A stretch of 64,000 nucleotides of DNA. Source: Ovis canadensis. Lineage: Eukaryota > Chordata > Mammalia > Artiodactyla > Bovidae. Positions 22,761-35,632 of this stretch are shown here, one piece after another. Position numbers and translations under genes: made by a program. Positions within the stretch are counted from its first letter, which is position 1. Each line of letters begins with the position of its first letter. The stretch lies in contig NC_091245.1 of the NCBI RefSeq assembly GCF_042477335.2, forward strand, positions 113,432,501 to 113,496,500, given 5' to 3'. Below the pieces are notes generated by a model. It saw only the letters and a program-made list of their open reading frames with translations, was not told the origin of the DNA and made no database searches.

Positions 22761-23611
22761 GACTGACTTTTGCTTAGGCAACATGGATCTTGTCAAGGAA
22801 GTGATGGTGCCACTGGCTTTTGTAAGTCACTTTATTCACTCTGGAGAAAACGGTATGTACAGATAGGCTACTCTGCACTGTTGTTGACTGGTTTCTGTAA
22901 ACTGCCAGCCGCTATTCCTTTGCTCTCCCCGTCTCTGTGTTTTCTATCTGTTTAAAATCTCATGCTATTGTTTTACTGAGGGTGGAAGAGAGTGAAATTA
23001 GATACGCATATGCAGTCTCCCATCTTCATGTGTAACCTCTTCTTGCTGCTTGTCTTTAGTCCATTCAGGCTGCTATTAACACAACACCGCAGACTCGGTT
23101 TGTAAACAGCAGAAATGCATCGCTTACCATTCTGGAGAGTTAATGAAACTGCAGAGATGTATGTTCTAACGTGGATTATTACACTGAAGCCAACTGTCAT
23201 TATTTTAACATATCTTGGCAAAGATCCTTTGACACAAGGGAAGAAAATTAAATATTAGATTTTCTAATGCAGAGGAAAACACAAACATTCCCTCAAAAGA
23301 GGAATTATCTCATATATGCATCCATATCTACATATATCTGAAAAGATACAGAATATGCTAGTATCTACTGCTTCTGGGGATAACTACATGGCTGAAAGGT
23401 TTTTAAACTTAGAGTTTACTCTTTGCCCTTTCAAACTTTGCAATGTGTACATATTATTTATTTAAAAAATGAAAAAAACTCCTCTGCTTCAGAGTTTATT
23501 GTAGTAGGAAAAGGGCAGGCCGTCTTGCTCTCTACAGCAACTGAAAAAATAGAATACTTAAAAAATATATATGATATGATATATTGCAGTTTTATATATA
23601 ATACATACCAT
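22761..23611. other. No recognised gene
   Basis: AT-rich sequence with short frames only. Nothing I can identify. Confidence 0.35.
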
Positions 23612-23821
23612 GTGTGCATGCTAAGCTGCTTCATGTGCAACCCAATGAACTGCAGCCCACCAGGCTCCTCTGTCCAAGGGATTCTCCAGGGAAGAACGCT
23701 GGAGTGGGTTGACATGCTCTCCTCCAGGGGATTTTCCTGACCCAGGGATCAAACCTGCATCTCTTACATTTCCTGCATTGGCAGGTGAGTTCTTTACCAC
23801 TAGAGCCAACTGGAAAGCCCA
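23612..23821 (-). repeat. Bov-tA SINE
   Basis: Reverse Bov-tA from TGCTAAGCTGCTTCATGTGC to ACTAGAGCCAACTGGAAAGCC. AATACATAC lies on both sides, a probable 9-bp target duplication. Confidence 0.92.
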
Positions 23822-24054
23822 ATACATACAGTATTTTAATATAAATATAATATATAAACTGTATGCAGTTTATGTAGTAAACTGTAAACGTAATACTTTA
23901 AAAAGTTATCAGAGGGCTGTGAAGCAAAGAGGACTAGATGAACTAAAATTATACAGAGAAATAGCCTCAGGTAAGCTGAGATTGTTAGTTGTTCTCTTCC
24001 CTCTGAGAACTTTCTGAGTCTGGGACCAAAGTGAGAATTAGATATCATCTAGGC

Positions 24055-24523
24055 AGAGTATTAAGCAGCAAAGACAGCACTTTGCCAACAAAGGTCCGTA
24101 TAGACAGTCAAAGCTATGTTCTTTCCAGTAGTCATGTACTGATGTGAGAGCTGGACCATAAAGAAGGTAGAGCACCAAAGAATTGATGCTTTTGAACTGT
24201 GGTGCTGGAGAAGACTCTTGAGAGTCCCTTGGACTGCAAGGAAATCAAACCAATCAACCCTAAAGAAAATCAACCCTGAATACTCATTAGAAGGATTGAT
24301 GCTGAAGCTGAAGTTCCAATACTTGGCCACCTGATGTGAAGAGCCAACATATTGGAAAATACCCTGATGCTGAGAAAGATTGAAGTCAGAAGGAGAAAAG
24401 GGCGACAGTTTGTCCATGAACTTGGGCAAATTCTGGGAGATGGTGAGGGACAGGGAGGCCTGGTGCGCTGTAGTCCATGGGGCTGCAAATAGTCAGACAT
24501 GACTTGGTGACTGAACAATAACC
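24055..24523 (+). repeat. BovB 3' fragment
   Basis: Sense BovB starting in AAGGTCCGTATAGACAGTCAAAG and ending in GACATGACTTGGTGACTGAAC. Another BovB piece 330 bases downstream points the other way, so the two form an inverted pair. Confidence 0.9.
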
Positions 24524-24850
24524 ACAAAGGCAGAGGAACCCTACTAAAGGAAAGAAAAACTGGTGGAACTTTGGATGGCCATACTGGTTTGTTGATACAT
24601 AAAACTCAATGGAACATCAAACAAATGACTATTTCTCCCCACACAACATTTGTTGAAAACTGGGTTAGCATGGGAGGCTGAGTGCTGAGATGAAAAGGCA
24701 GAGTGAGACCTCCTGCAATGTCTCAGTGCTTGGGAGACAGGGTGCCAGAGAGAGTGGCCTGCAGGAAGTACATATATTTATATCAGATTTTACTCTTGAG
24801 ATCATTGATATCAGAGTTGGTCTAATCCTGACTAAAACTGTGCCTATCCA

Positions 24851-26012
24851 TCAGTTCAGTTTAGTTCAGTTCAGTTGCTCAGTCATGTCTGACTCTTTGC
24901 AGCCCAATGAATCGCAGCATGCCAGGCCTCCCTGTCCATCACCAACTCCCGGAGTTCACCTAAACTCATGTTCATTGAGTCAGTGATGCCATTCAAACAT
25001 CTCATCCTCTGTCATCCCCTTCCCCTTCTCCTCCTGCCCTCAATCTTTCCCAGCATCATGGTCTTTTCCAATGAGTCAGCTCTTCACATCAGGTGGCCAA
25101 AGTATTGGAGTTTCAGCCTCAGCCTCACTCCTTCCAATGAACACCCAGGACTGATCTCCTTTAGAATGGACTGTTTGAATCTCCTTGCAGTCCAAAGGAC
25201 TCTCAAGAGTCTTCTCCAACACCACAGTTCAAAAGCATCAATTCTTCAGTGCTCAGCTTTCTTCACAGTCCAACTCTCACATCTATCCATGACCACTGGA
25301 AAAACCATAGCCTTGACTAGATGGACCTTTGTTGGCAAAGTAATGTCTCTGGGTTTTAATGTGCTGTCTAGGTTGGTCATAACTCTCCTTCCAAGGAGTA
25401 AGCGTCTTTTAATTTCATGACTGCAATCACCATCTGCAGTGATTTTGGAGCCCCCCAAAATAAAGTCAGCCACTGTTTCCACATCTATTTGCCATTAAGT
25501 GATGGGCCCGGATGCCATGATCTTAGTTTTCTGAATGTTGAGCTTTAAGCCAACTTTTTCACTCTCCTCTTTCACTTTCATCAGAGGCTCTTTTGTTCCT
25601 CTTCACTTTCTTCCATAAGGGTGGTGTCATCTGCATATCTGAGGTTATTGATATTTCTCCCTGCAATCTTGATTCCAGCTTGAGCTTTTCCAGCCAAGCA
25701 TTTCTCATGATGTTTTCTGTATTTAAGTTAAATAAGCAGGGTGACGATATACAGCCTTGATGTACTCCTTTCCCTATTTGGAACCAGTCTGTTGTCCCAT
25801 GTCCAGTTCTAACTGTTGCTTCCTGATCTGCATATAGGTTTCTCAAGAGGCAGGTCAGGTGGTCTGGTATTCCTATCTCTTTCAGAATTTTCCACAGTTT
25901 ATTGTGATACACACAGTCAAAGGCTTTGGCATAGCCAATAAAGCAGAAATAGATGTTCTTCTGGAACTCTCCTGCTTTTTCAATGATCCAGGGGATGTAC
26001 CTATCCATGACC
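24851..26012 (-). mobile_element. BovB LINE, reverse transcriptase part
   Basis: The minus strand reads FQKNIYFCFIGYAKAFDCVY, PDHLTCLLRNLYADQEATVR and SPCLFNLNTENIM. From there the frame shifts, so that ISITSDMQMTPPLW replaces the YADD reading. The 3' tail at the left is complete (CAGTTCAGTTTAGTTCAG). 5' truncated near 26,012. Confidence 0.93.
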
Positions 26013-26502
26013 CAGATTAATGCACAATTGGATTAAAGTGATCAACTCTTATCCTCTCTGCCTGACAGAAAAAAATAAAAGGGAAAAAAAACCCTTTGGA
26101 AGAAAACATCTACTTCAGTCTCTACAGTTATTTTATTCAATGTCCATCATACAATAAAAATTAGAAGACATGAGAAAAAGTAAAATGTGACCATTAATCA
26201 GGAGAAAAAGCAAACTGTAGAAGCAGAAACAAAGGTCAGCCAATTGCTTAAAGTTATAGACAAGAACTTTAAAATAACTATGGTTATTATTTAAAGAAAA
26301 TACAGAGAAACATGAAAAATAGATGAAAAGATGGAGCATTTCAGTAGATATGTAAGAATCCATATAGAGATGCAAATGGACTTCTAGAACTGAACTCTCT
26401 GGATGGCTTTAACATCAAACTGGACACAACAGAAGACAGGATTAGTGAACTCAAAGACAGGTCAATACCAAATATCCAAATTGAAGCACACACATATGCA
26501 AA

Positions 26503-26771
26503 TTGAGAAGGCAATGGCACCCTACTCCAGTACTCTTGCCTGGAAAATCCCATGGACGGAGAAGCCTGGTGGACTACAGTCCATGAGGTCTCGAAGAGTC
26601 GGACACTACTGAACAACTTCACTTTCACTTTTCACTTTCATGCACTGGAGAAGGAAATGGTAACCCACTCCAGTGTTCTTGCCTGGAGAATCCCAGGGAC
26701 AGGGGAGCCTGGTGGGCTGCCATCTATGGGGTCGCACAGGGTCAGACACGATTGGTGGGACTTAGCAGCAG
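26503..26771 (+). repeat. Bov-A2 SINE
   Basis: Two Bov-A monomers in sense orientation (GAGAAGGCAATGGCACCC and GAGAAGGAAATGGTAACCC), ending GACTTAGCAGCAGTAGCAGC. CATATGCAAA on the left and CATGTGCAAA on the right may be the target duplication. Confidence 0.93.
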
Positions 26772-27179
26772 TAGCAGCATGTGCAAACCATGGGGAAAAG
26801 AGACTATACCAGAAGCATTGCATTTGGTTCCAGTAGGAGAGAAGAAAGATAATGGACAGAAGTGATTTTGAGGAGATAGTGACTGAGAACTTTCCAAAAC
26901 CGATGAATGACTCTATTTCCAGACTCAAGGAATGCAGCAAACCCCAAGCAGGACAAATACAAAGAAAACCACGTCTTGGTTTTTCTTTAAATTACTAAGT
27001 TTCTGAAAAATCAAAGTTCAATTACTAAAAATACAAGTTAAACATAAAAATCATAAAAATAGATAGGGAAAAAAAAGATGTTACTTTTAAAAGAGTACCA
27101 TATTGAGAGAGTTAATTCTTAGGTAGGTTGATAAGGAGTCTGAATCCCTCAAGGAAGAGAAAAGGACAAGCGTTTTTTT

Positions 27180-27690
27180 TTATTTGTTTTCCGTTGGTTT
27201 GTCTTAGTCACATAAGACTTTTTTCCCTTTAAGCCCAGAGCTAAAGATTACACAACAAAACAACTCATCTTGTTCAAGGGTATGTTTTTCCTTATAAGCT
27301 CTGTACTAAAGATTATATGACAAACATGTGTCTCGCTGGAGGACATGTTTCTCCTTCTGAACAAGAACCTTCTGACTAATCTTGCCATATTAAGCTGTAT
27401 ATTGTGGAAGATCTGGTGAGATCTTTCTATTGTTAGTTCTAACCTTGTTAATTTAAGATGTATGTTATGGGAGTGGGTCTGGTAAAAGTATATAAAAGGC
27501 CTTGATGAGACTATCAAGGGGGGCACTCTCCGTCCCCCTCCTGATGTCTGTGTCAGAAGCTTTCTCTGCCCTTTTTCACTGTAATAAAACGTCTGCCACA
27601 CAAAAGCTCTGAGTGATCAGGCCTGGTCCTTGGTCCCAAAGCTAAGTCTTCTTCAGAGATCATGATTGCGATACCATTGTTAGCTATCAA
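27180..27690 (+). mobile_element. Putative solo LTR with TATA box and poly(A) signal
   Basis: TATAAAA (27,491-27,497) lies 86 bases before AATAAA (27,583-27,588). This is followed by a short U5-like stretch (CACACAAAAGCTCTGAGTGA). This is the promoter-R-U5 layout of a gammaretrovirus-like LTR. L1-like text stands either side, so it inserted there. Family and exact ends not assigned. Confidence 0.55.
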
Positions 27691-28587
27691 TGTGAATGAT
27701 GCTGGTTTTCCAACAGAAACCATGGAAGACATGTAATAGCATGTTTAAAATGCTGAAAAATAGAAGAGACACTTACCATCCAAGAATTATATGATCAGTG
27801 AAAACATCCTTAATATGAAAGCAAAATAAAGACATTTTCAGACAAAACAAAAGCTGTACATTTCCAGCTAAGAGGAGTTTTTTGGATGAAGGAAAATGTC
27901 TGCACATAGAAACAGGTATGTATAAGGGAAAACATAACAACCAGCAAGCTGACGCATGGAAATATGAAATAGCATTGCCTGTTTTAAGTGACAGTGATAA
28001 CCATCATATAACCTATGATGAAGTGAAATATATGACAAAAATAACACAAATGGCAGGAAGGTAAGTAGAGCTGAACTGCTAAGATTCCTGTGTGGCATAA
28101 AGTAGTTGTAAATACACTAAGTTAAGTTAAGCTAAAAGAAACCAAGGATGCCTATTGTAATCTCTAGGATAACCACTAAAAGAATACTCCAAAAAGCAAT
28201 AACTACAAAGTTAATAGAGGAGATAAACTTGAATAACAAAACATACAATCAACATAAGCGAAGACAGGAAAGAATAATAAGGAAATAAGTAATATATGGA
28301 GCAAGTGGAAAACAAAAAGATAAACTTAACTGTATGAGTAACCGCAATAAATGTAGATAGACTGTATACCCCAATTAGCAAACAAAAGTTGTCAGACTGG
28401 ATCAATAAACAAACCTAAGACTCAACTATGTGCTCTTTACAATACACAAAATAAACCTCAGGTATTAAGACACAGATTGGTTGAAAATAAAAGGACAGAA
28501 AATGATACACCACGAAGACATTAACCGAAAGAAGACTGGTGTGCCAATATCATCTAAAACTGGGAAAAATACCCGTATATCCATTAT

Positions 28588-29041
28588 TCAGTCAGTTCAG
28601 TCGCTCAGTTGTGTCCGACTCTTTGCGACCCCATGAATCGCAGCACGCCAGGCCTCCCTGTCCATCACCAACACCCGGAGTTCACTCAGACTCATGTCCA
28701 TCGAGTCAGTGATGCCATCCAGCCATCTCATCCTCTCTCGTCCCCTTCTCCTCCTGCCCCCAATCCCTCCCAGCATCAGAGTCTTTTACAATGAGTCAAC
28801 TCTTCGCATGAGGTGGCCAAAGTATTGGAGTTTCAGCTTTAGCATCATTCCTTCCAAAGAAATCCCAGGACTGATCTCCTTTAGGATGGACTGGTTGGAT
28901 CTCCTTGCAGTCCAAGGGACTCTCAGGAGTCTTCTCCAACACCACAGTTCAAAAGCATCAATTCTTCCGCGCTCAGCCTTCTTCACAGTCCAACTCTCAT
29001 ATCCATACATGACCACTGGAAAAACCATAGCCTTGACTAGA
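28588..29041 (-). repeat. BovB 3' fragment
   Basis: Reverse BovB from CAGTCAGTTCAGTCGCTCAG to the AMVFPVVMYGYESWTVKKAE coding region at the right end. Inserted in L1-like sequence. Confidence 0.92.
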
Positions 29042-29737
29042 CATTAGGAGACTGGATTTTTAAAATGTGATATATAATGGAATACTCATAGCAATAAAAT
29101 AACTATATACTGATATCCTCAACAATATGATTGTTTTTAATAATCATTATGTGAGTGAGAGATGCTATACACAAAAGAGAACTTACCCTGTGCTTTCATG
29201 TATATGAAATTTCAAGAACTGTGATAAATATCAGAACAGTGTCTCCCTCTGGTGGGGAGTACAGATTGAAAAGGAGCAGGAGAGAACCACGTAGAATGCT
29301 GGAAATATTCTATATCTTAACTTGAGTGGTGATTGCACAGTTGTATGAATATATACAAACTCACCAAGCCGTAAGTTTACTATTAGTTTAGTGCACCTTA
29401 AATCTCAATAAGAAGGAAAAATGAACAAAATGAAATTCCTTAAAAATTACAAATTCATATTTCTCTTCACTTAGCAATTCTTCCATGAATTTATTCTCTG
29501 GATATAGCTGCACATTTTCAAAGTGATACTTGTACAGGTTATTCAAGTAGCATAATAGTAACAGATTGGAAATAACCTAGACATTCATTCATAGAGTACT
29601 CATTCATAGAGTATTGGTGAAATAAATTATAAACATCTACATGGTCGAATACTATGCAGCTACAAAAAGGAATGAAGAAGATTATTTAATAAGGCAGGTA
29701 TAGAAAAAAATATGTATAGTATAGTATCATTTGTATA

Positions 29738-29931
29738 GGACTTCCCTGGTGGCTCAGACGGTAAAGCGTCTGTCTACAATGTGGGAGACCCGGGTTTGAT
29801 CCCTGGGTCGGGAAGATCCCCTGGGGAAGGAAATGGCAATCCACTCCAGTACTATTGCCTGGAAAATCCCATGGACAGAGGAGCCTGGTAGGCTACAGTC
29901 CATGGGGTCACAGAGAGTCAGACTTCACTTC
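29738..29931 (+). repeat. Bov-tA SINE with 12-bp target duplication
   Basis: Complete tRNA head (ACTTCCCTGGTGGCTCAGAC, GGGTTTGATCCCTGGGTCGG) and Bov-A tail. ATCATTTGTATA repeats exactly at 29,726-29,737 and 29,932-29,943. Confidence 0.96.
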
Positions 29932-29943
29932 ATCATTTGTATA

Positions 29944-30654
29944 AAAGGGGAGTATAGACATCAGGTAAACAGACATGTTTAGGCTGTTCGTGGTTGGTTC
30001 TCATTATCCCTCACTTCTTATCATGGCACCTGACTCCTCATGTGGGAAACCACAAAATCTTCACTGTGTGCATCCATGACCCTCTAAGGCACTCTGTGGG
30101 AAAGTCTGAACATGTAGCAGCCTCTCTGCAAGAGTGGGATGTTTGAAACAATTCTATCAGATACTGGTATAGGATCTACTATAAATTTTTCTTAATAGGC
30201 AGACTTTATTCAAGCCATTTGAGAGGTTGATTAATCTTAGTATGTATATGAATGACTTAAGATTTATCTTTTATCTGCAACAGAAATAGAATGATTCATC
30301 ATTGTTTAATTTCTCTAAAATTCTAATACAATGCAATATTTGTCCTTTTTGTTTGTTTTCATAACATATTTTATACAGACCCAAAGGGCTGAATCAAATG
30401 GGAACTGCATATGTTTGTAGATTATTTTAGCTTGACTCTAACTGGAATGAAATATCTTGTCTGGCACTATATAATCAGTCAATCCAGGATGACAAGTCTA
30501 CAGAATGGGACATTAAAATAGCCCAGAATGAAAGGTAATATGTTATGCAAGTTGGTCATCAATTTTTAAAGTGTACAAGCATAGTTTCTGAGCTGCTGGG
30601 ATAAGAATATTTGAACACACACACAAGACTCTATTCTTCTACACAGTGAGTACT
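29944..30654. other. No recognised gene
   Basis: AT-rich stretch with no long frame and no repeat I can name. Confidence 0.35.
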
Positions 30655-31139
30655 TCTGACAGAGACGTGTGGTTTGTTCCCCCAACACTGACCAGTTCTC
30701 TGACACCAGCTGGGTGTCCTAAATTCAATTGAATTCTGACACTCTCAACCTAGGGTTAGCCCAGACAGGTTAAGTGTTCAGTCCCACAAGATTGCGATCT
30801 TCCGTTCATATACCTATTGCAAATCCAGGTATGGATCTGATCAACCAGTTATGAATTAAAAGTTCTCAAAACTCCTTTCTCAAGTTTGAGAACTTGCTAG
30901 AATTACTCATTGAATTCAGGGAAACAGGTTGCTTACTGGATTATGGATTTATTATTAAAGGATGCAACTCAGAAGCAGCCAGGTGGAAGAAGTACATACG
31001 GCAAGATATGCAGGAATGGGCTTGCAGTTTGACACTCGCTCCAGACACGCCACCTTCCTAGCACCCTCCATGTGTTCACCAACTTGAAAGGCTTTCTGAA
31101 CTTCTCTAGTTAAGCTCATCTAATAAGCTTGACTGTAGC

Positions 31140-31925
31140 TTGATTTTTTTGATTTGAGGTATAGTTGATTTGCAATGTTGAATTGGTTCCTGGTATATAG
31201 CAAAGTAATTGAGGTATACATTTATATATGTACATATTCTTTCTCATACTCTTTTCCATTATGATTTATTACAGGACATTGAGAATGGTTCCCTGTGTAT
31301 TATGTCATATGTTGTAGTTTGTATCTGCTAATCCGAAACTCCTGATTTACCCCTTCTCCACTCCCTTTCCCCTCTGGTAGCCAATGAGTTTGTTCTCTGT
31401 GTCTGTGCATCTATTTCTGTTTCAGAAATAGGTTCATTTGTGCCATATTTTAGGTTCCATACATAAAAGATGTGCTGCACGCTAAGTCGCTTCAGCAGTG
31501 TCCGACTCTTTGCGACCCTCTGGACTGCAGCCTGCCAGGGTCCTCTGTGCATGTGGTTCTCCAGGCAACAACACTGGAGTGGACTGCCATATCTTTCTCC
31601 AGGGAATCTCCCTGACCCGGGGATAGAATCCACATCTCTTAAGTCTCCTGCATTGGCAGACGTGTTCCTTACCACTAGCGCCACCCCAAAAGTGTTAGTT
31701 GCTCAGTCTGGTAAGATACATCATGTGGTATTTATCTGTCTCTTTCTAACTTACTTCCCTTGGCATGATAATCTCCAATCATCCATGTTGCTGTCAATGG
31801 TATTAGTTTCTTCTTTTTAATGGCTGATTGTATTCTACTATGAGTATATACCGCATCTTCCAAACTCATTCAGCTGTCGATGGAGGTTTAGGTTGCTTCC
31901 ATGTATTGGCTATTGTAAACAGATG
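31140..31925 (-). repeat. L1 3' end inserted in the LTR
   Basis: Reversed L1 3' UTR: GAGGTATAGTTGATTTGCAA, CATTATGATTTATTACAGGAC, CAAACTCATTCAGCTGTCGATGG-type text. A Bov-tA splits it at 31,471-31,690. Confidence 0.8.
31471..31690 (-). repeat. Bov-tA SINE within L1
   Basis: Reverse Bov-tA: GCTAAGTCGCTTCAGCAGTG, TTCTCCAGGCAACAACACTGG, TGACCCGGGGATAGAATCC and the reversed tRNA head ending CACTAGCGCCACC. Confidence 0.92.
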
Positions 31926-32290
31926 GGCACGCTTGATTATCAACTCAGTTTCCAATCCTCTCCAAAAGATGCCAGTGGGGAAATGGTAGGGGGGCTGAAA
32001 TGTCCAGGCTTCTTTTAATCACTGTTCTTTCTAATGACCAGGCCCCATCCTGAAGCTATCCAGGAGCCCACCAAAAGTTGCCTCAACAGAACATAAGATG
32101 CTCCTATTATCCAGGAAATTCCAAGGGATTTAGGAGTTCTGTGACAGGAACCAGGTCAAAGGCCAAATACAAGAACAAAAGATGCTCCCAGGAAATTAGA
32201 AAGGTTTTTAGGCGCTTTGGCCAGTATCCTGGAATGAAGACCAAAATATGTATTTCTTATTATAACACAATATTTCAGAAACTATATGGA

Positions 32291-32552
32291 GTCTCTCAGA
32301 CACTTAGTGTAAGGAGACTGGGAATCTTTATTTTACAAGTCTTAGCACTAGTTATTAAGCCAGACAGACACCAGCCCAGCCTCTTCTCCCACTTCTGGAG
32401 GAAGGGAGGAGAAGGGGTCTACAAGCCACAGTTCTCAAGAGGAACAGGGCAAAGTCTAACACCCAGCTGCTAGGTTGATCAGCACCTGAGGGAGGGCTGT
32501 GAAGGTTAAAGATGACCTTCAAGTAATTTCAAAATGCCACCCACATTGAGAA
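32291..32552. other. No recognised feature
   Basis: Short stretch right of the LTR; nothing identified. Confidence 0.3.
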
Positions 32553-32696
32553 TCACTGATTCATGCTTTTGGGGGGAGTGGGGCACACCTCCTGGCCTGC
32601 AGAAGCTTAGTTTGCTGAGCAGGGAACAAACCCAGGCCTGGCAGTGAAAGTCCTGAGTACCAGCCCCTGGGCCTCCAGGGAGTTCCCTGATTTGTA
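32553..32696 (-). repeat. CHR-type tRNA-Glu SINE
   Basis: Reversed CHR text: GGGGCACACCTCCTGGCCTG, TTTGCTGAGCAGGGAACAAACC, then a degenerate tRNA-Glu head ending CTCCAGGGAGTTCCC. Confidence 0.75.
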
Positions 32697-32841
32697 TTTA
32701 AAAAAATTAATTTTTGCACTGAAACACACACAATATTTTAGATATCTTCTAAATCTTGAAAGGTTAGATTAGCACAGGCACAGCATTAATAATTATGAAA
32801 ATTTCCCCCATTTTGAAATAGTTAAAATTAGAGTTCTAGGA

Positions 32842-33070
32842 AATCCAGTAATTTTACCATTTTTGGTCTTTCCACTGGTGGCTGTCACCAGCTGCTTCAT
32901 AGGGAAGTCCAGAACCACTCAATATACTTACCCAGCTTGCAAAATCAGGCATGTTATTCATTTGTATTTCTTGTAAAATAAGAATGTATTTCTGTATAAT
33001 AACTGGTTAATTTTACTTGTAAGCCAACAAATAAAATGAATAAACAAACGTGATGTGGTAACAAATTAAT
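32842..33070. repeat. Old repeat, first of a homologous pair
   Basis: ATTTTACC...TCCACTGGTGGC and, further on, TTTCTGTATAATAACTGGTTAA and TTACTTGTAAGCC recur in the same order at 36,570-36,800. Family unknown to me. Confidence 0.45.
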
Positions 33071-34639
33071 TAAATGTTTGGGAAATCAAATCCTAATCTC
33101 TGTGACAGATGATAATAATCTCTACTATGCTAATAAGGAAGGAGACAGAGTATTTCATCAAGGTTGGTTATCTCCTTCAACTGCCTGGTTCTACCCTGTG
33201 TACAACTAGCTAAAGACTCTGATGCTCTGGTCTTTCCCTCTACACTCTGGTCCCATTAGTTCCCAGGTACCACCAGCAGCCAGTCCCCTACCTGTGGGAG
33301 AGTAAGACACCAGCATAGGAGTGGGATTTGGTGGAAATGCCAGAAACACTGTTGGCTCTCCATCTCTCCCCCACCCAAACCCATTTCACGCTGCAGCATT
33401 GAAGCAGATGGCCATAGGCTGAAGAGGTTGCCCTGCAGTAGCCTGGGAGGATCAGAGATTAGGTTTGGCCAAGTGGCAGGAAAATTCAACAGGATGCTCC
33501 GGCGAGAGGCATGCCCTACCTCCTGCCTGCAAAGAACAGATTGGGAAGAAACAGTCGACTTCTGCCCAACTGGGAAAGGGAAGAAAAGCAATCAATGGGC
33601 ATAGGGGCCAGCCGGCCACCTGAAGGGAGGTACAGCAGAGGTGTTCTACAGTTCTTTGGCTGCTTGGCTAAGGCCCAGAACACTGGAAATGTTGATGGCA
33701 CAGTATCAGGAGCTTAGTAGTAATAAAGAAGAGAAATGGATAACAAAAGCAAGACAAAAAAGCTGGGAAGTTTGAGAAAGAAGTCTTAATAACTAACGCA
33801 CAAGTATATACCAGGAAACCCAACTTAACCTCTTATACCAGGATCAGGTACAAAATTATGGGGCCCAGAGCAAAATGAAAATGTGAAAAATGCTGTTTGA
33901 GGTAGTGAAGCGTAACACCTTTTCCTTTTTGGCTGTGGTCTCTCTCGTGACTTGTTATGGTGTTTTTTACTTGCTATTTAACATCTATGTGAAGAAAAAT
34001 TAAGAATTTAAAGAGCATAAATATTATTTATTAACTTTATATCATGCAATGGCAGTTTTATATGCTGACCAAGTTCTCACTGTTGTCCATTCCTTATCTT
34101 CTTTATCTTGACCTAACTTCAATCAGGTTTCTCTACTGCCAACAGGCCCTTAAACTTTGGACTGCCCCTGATGAGCATACAGAGTATGTTCCTTCACCAA
34201 CTTAACCTGAGAATCAGCGTAGACAGGGAGACACATTTCCTGGGAAACTGCTCTGATCCTGCCATCTATTTATATTCCCTTGATTCCTCAACTTCCCCTT
34301 AAAAGTTTCTGCTAAGCTCTGCTTACTCCTCCCTCTGAAAGCAACACTCTTTTTTTCTATTCAATTTTGAGATGCTTGTAGATTTCTGAGATTGGAACAT
34401 TCTCCCTTTTCTCTTTGAAAAGTCTTTGCTTATCTAAGTCTGGATTTGTTTTTATTTGACAATACAAATATAAAATCCATATGCATAGGAATTCAGCATC
34501 ATTCATATGCTGATCACTGAGACCCCCACTCCATATTTGATAGCTTCTATGGGCACATAAACTTTTGTCTCTACTGGAATAGTGGAAATGCTGCACAAAA
34601 CGAACTCAGCTGTATTTGTTTTCTTTCTTGATACACACA
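33071..34639. other. No gene recognised
   Basis: The part 33,240-33,720 is less AT-rich and has overlapping frames of about 60-110 codons on both strands (33,256-33,591 minus is the longest). I recognise none of them. The rest is AT-rich and featureless. Confidence 0.35.
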
Positions 34640-34862
34640 CGTGTGTATGCTCAGTCACTTCAGTCATGTCTTTCTCTCTGCGACCCTATGACTATAGCCC
34701 CCGCAGGCTCCTCTGTCCATGGGATTCACCAGGCAGGAATACTAGAGTGGGTTGCCATTTCCTTTTCCATGGGATCTTCCTGACCCAGTGATTGAATCCA
34801 TGCCTCTTAAGTCTCCTGTATTGGCAGGTTGGTTCTTTGCCACTAGTGGCACCTGAGAAGTC
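34640..34862 (-). repeat. Bov-tA SINE
   Basis: Reverse Bov-tA: TGCTCAGTCACTTCAGTCATG, GGATCTTCCTGACCCAGTG, ending in the tRNA head CACTAGTGGCACCTGAGAAG. Confidence 0.92.
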
Positions 34863-34972
34863 CTGCTACAAACTACCAACATTTTCTTTGGCTTGCTGAT
34901 AAGTAAGGACTGAAAGGAAAAGGAACTATGAGTTGTTCTTTTTTTTTTTTTTTCTGTCATTGTTTTCAGCAT

Positions 34973-35632
34973 AGTTCAGTCAGTTCAGTTGCTCAGTCGT
35001 GTCCGACTCTTTGCGACCCCATGAAGCGCAGCATGCCAGGCCTCCCTGTCCATCACCAACGCCCAGAGTCCATCCAGACCCATGTCCGTTGAGTTGGTGA
35101 TGCCATCCAACCATCTCATCCTCTGTCATCCCCTTCTCCTCCTGCCCTCAATCTTTCCCAGCATCAGGGTCTTTTCAAATGAGTCAGCTCTCCGCATCAG
35201 GTGGCCAAAATATTGGAGTTTTAGCTTCAACATCAGTCCTTCCAATGAACACCCAGGACTGATTCCCTTTAGGGTGGACTGGTTGGATCTCCTTCCAGTC
35301 CAAGGGACTCTTAAGAGTCTTCTCCAACACCACAGTTCTTCTGCGCTCAGCTTTCTTTATAGTCCAACTCTCACATCCATACATGACTACCATCAACTTT
35401 TGTTGACAAAGTAATGTCTTTGCTTTTTAATATGCTGTCTAGGTTGGTCATAACTTTCCTTCCAAGGAGTAAGTGTCTTTTAATTTCATGGCTGCAATCA
35501 CCATCTGCAGTGATTTTCGAGCCCCCCAAAATAAAGTCAGCCACTGTTTCACTGTTTTCCTATCTATTTGTCATGAAGTGATGGGACCAGATGCCATGAT
35601 CTTAGTTTTCTGAATGTTGAGCTTTGAGCGAA
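34973..35632 (-). mobile_element. BovB 3' part
   Basis: Reverse BovB, complete 3' tail (CAGTCAGTTCAGTTGCTCAG), running back to the NIQKTKIMAS region near 35,620. A short deletion near 35,390 joins MVVMYG to the start of a missing block. Inactive. Confidence 0.92.

Larger units (their letters stand above)
26090..29737 (+). repeat. Old L1, interrupted several times
   Basis: L1 ORF1-like text lies at 26,400-26,500 (GACACAACAGAAGACAGGATTAG) and 26,840-26,960. Further L1-like text (AAGCAAAATAAAGACATTTTC) lies at 27,720-27,900. A 3' UTR-like part is at 29,050-29,440. It is interrupted by a Bov-A2, an LTR and a BovB piece. Reading frames are short and broken. Confidence 0.55.
30655..32290 (-). mobile_element. 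Second ERVL-like LTR (same kind as at 8,130), split by L1
   Basis: GACACCAGCTGGGTGTCCTA, ACAGGTTAAGTGTTCAGTCCC and TTCAGGGAAACAGG at 30,690-30,940 match the other LTR. The other end resumes at 31,926 with AGCTATCCAGGAGCCCACC and TATGTATTTCTTATTATAA. An L1 carrying a Bov-tA lies between. A broken solo fossil; I found no internal region beside it. Confidence 0.6.

Noticed and set aside
33256-33717. Overlapping frames on both strands as a small gene
   Set aside because: No recognised domain, no codon signal I can judge, and frames on both strands of about equal length.
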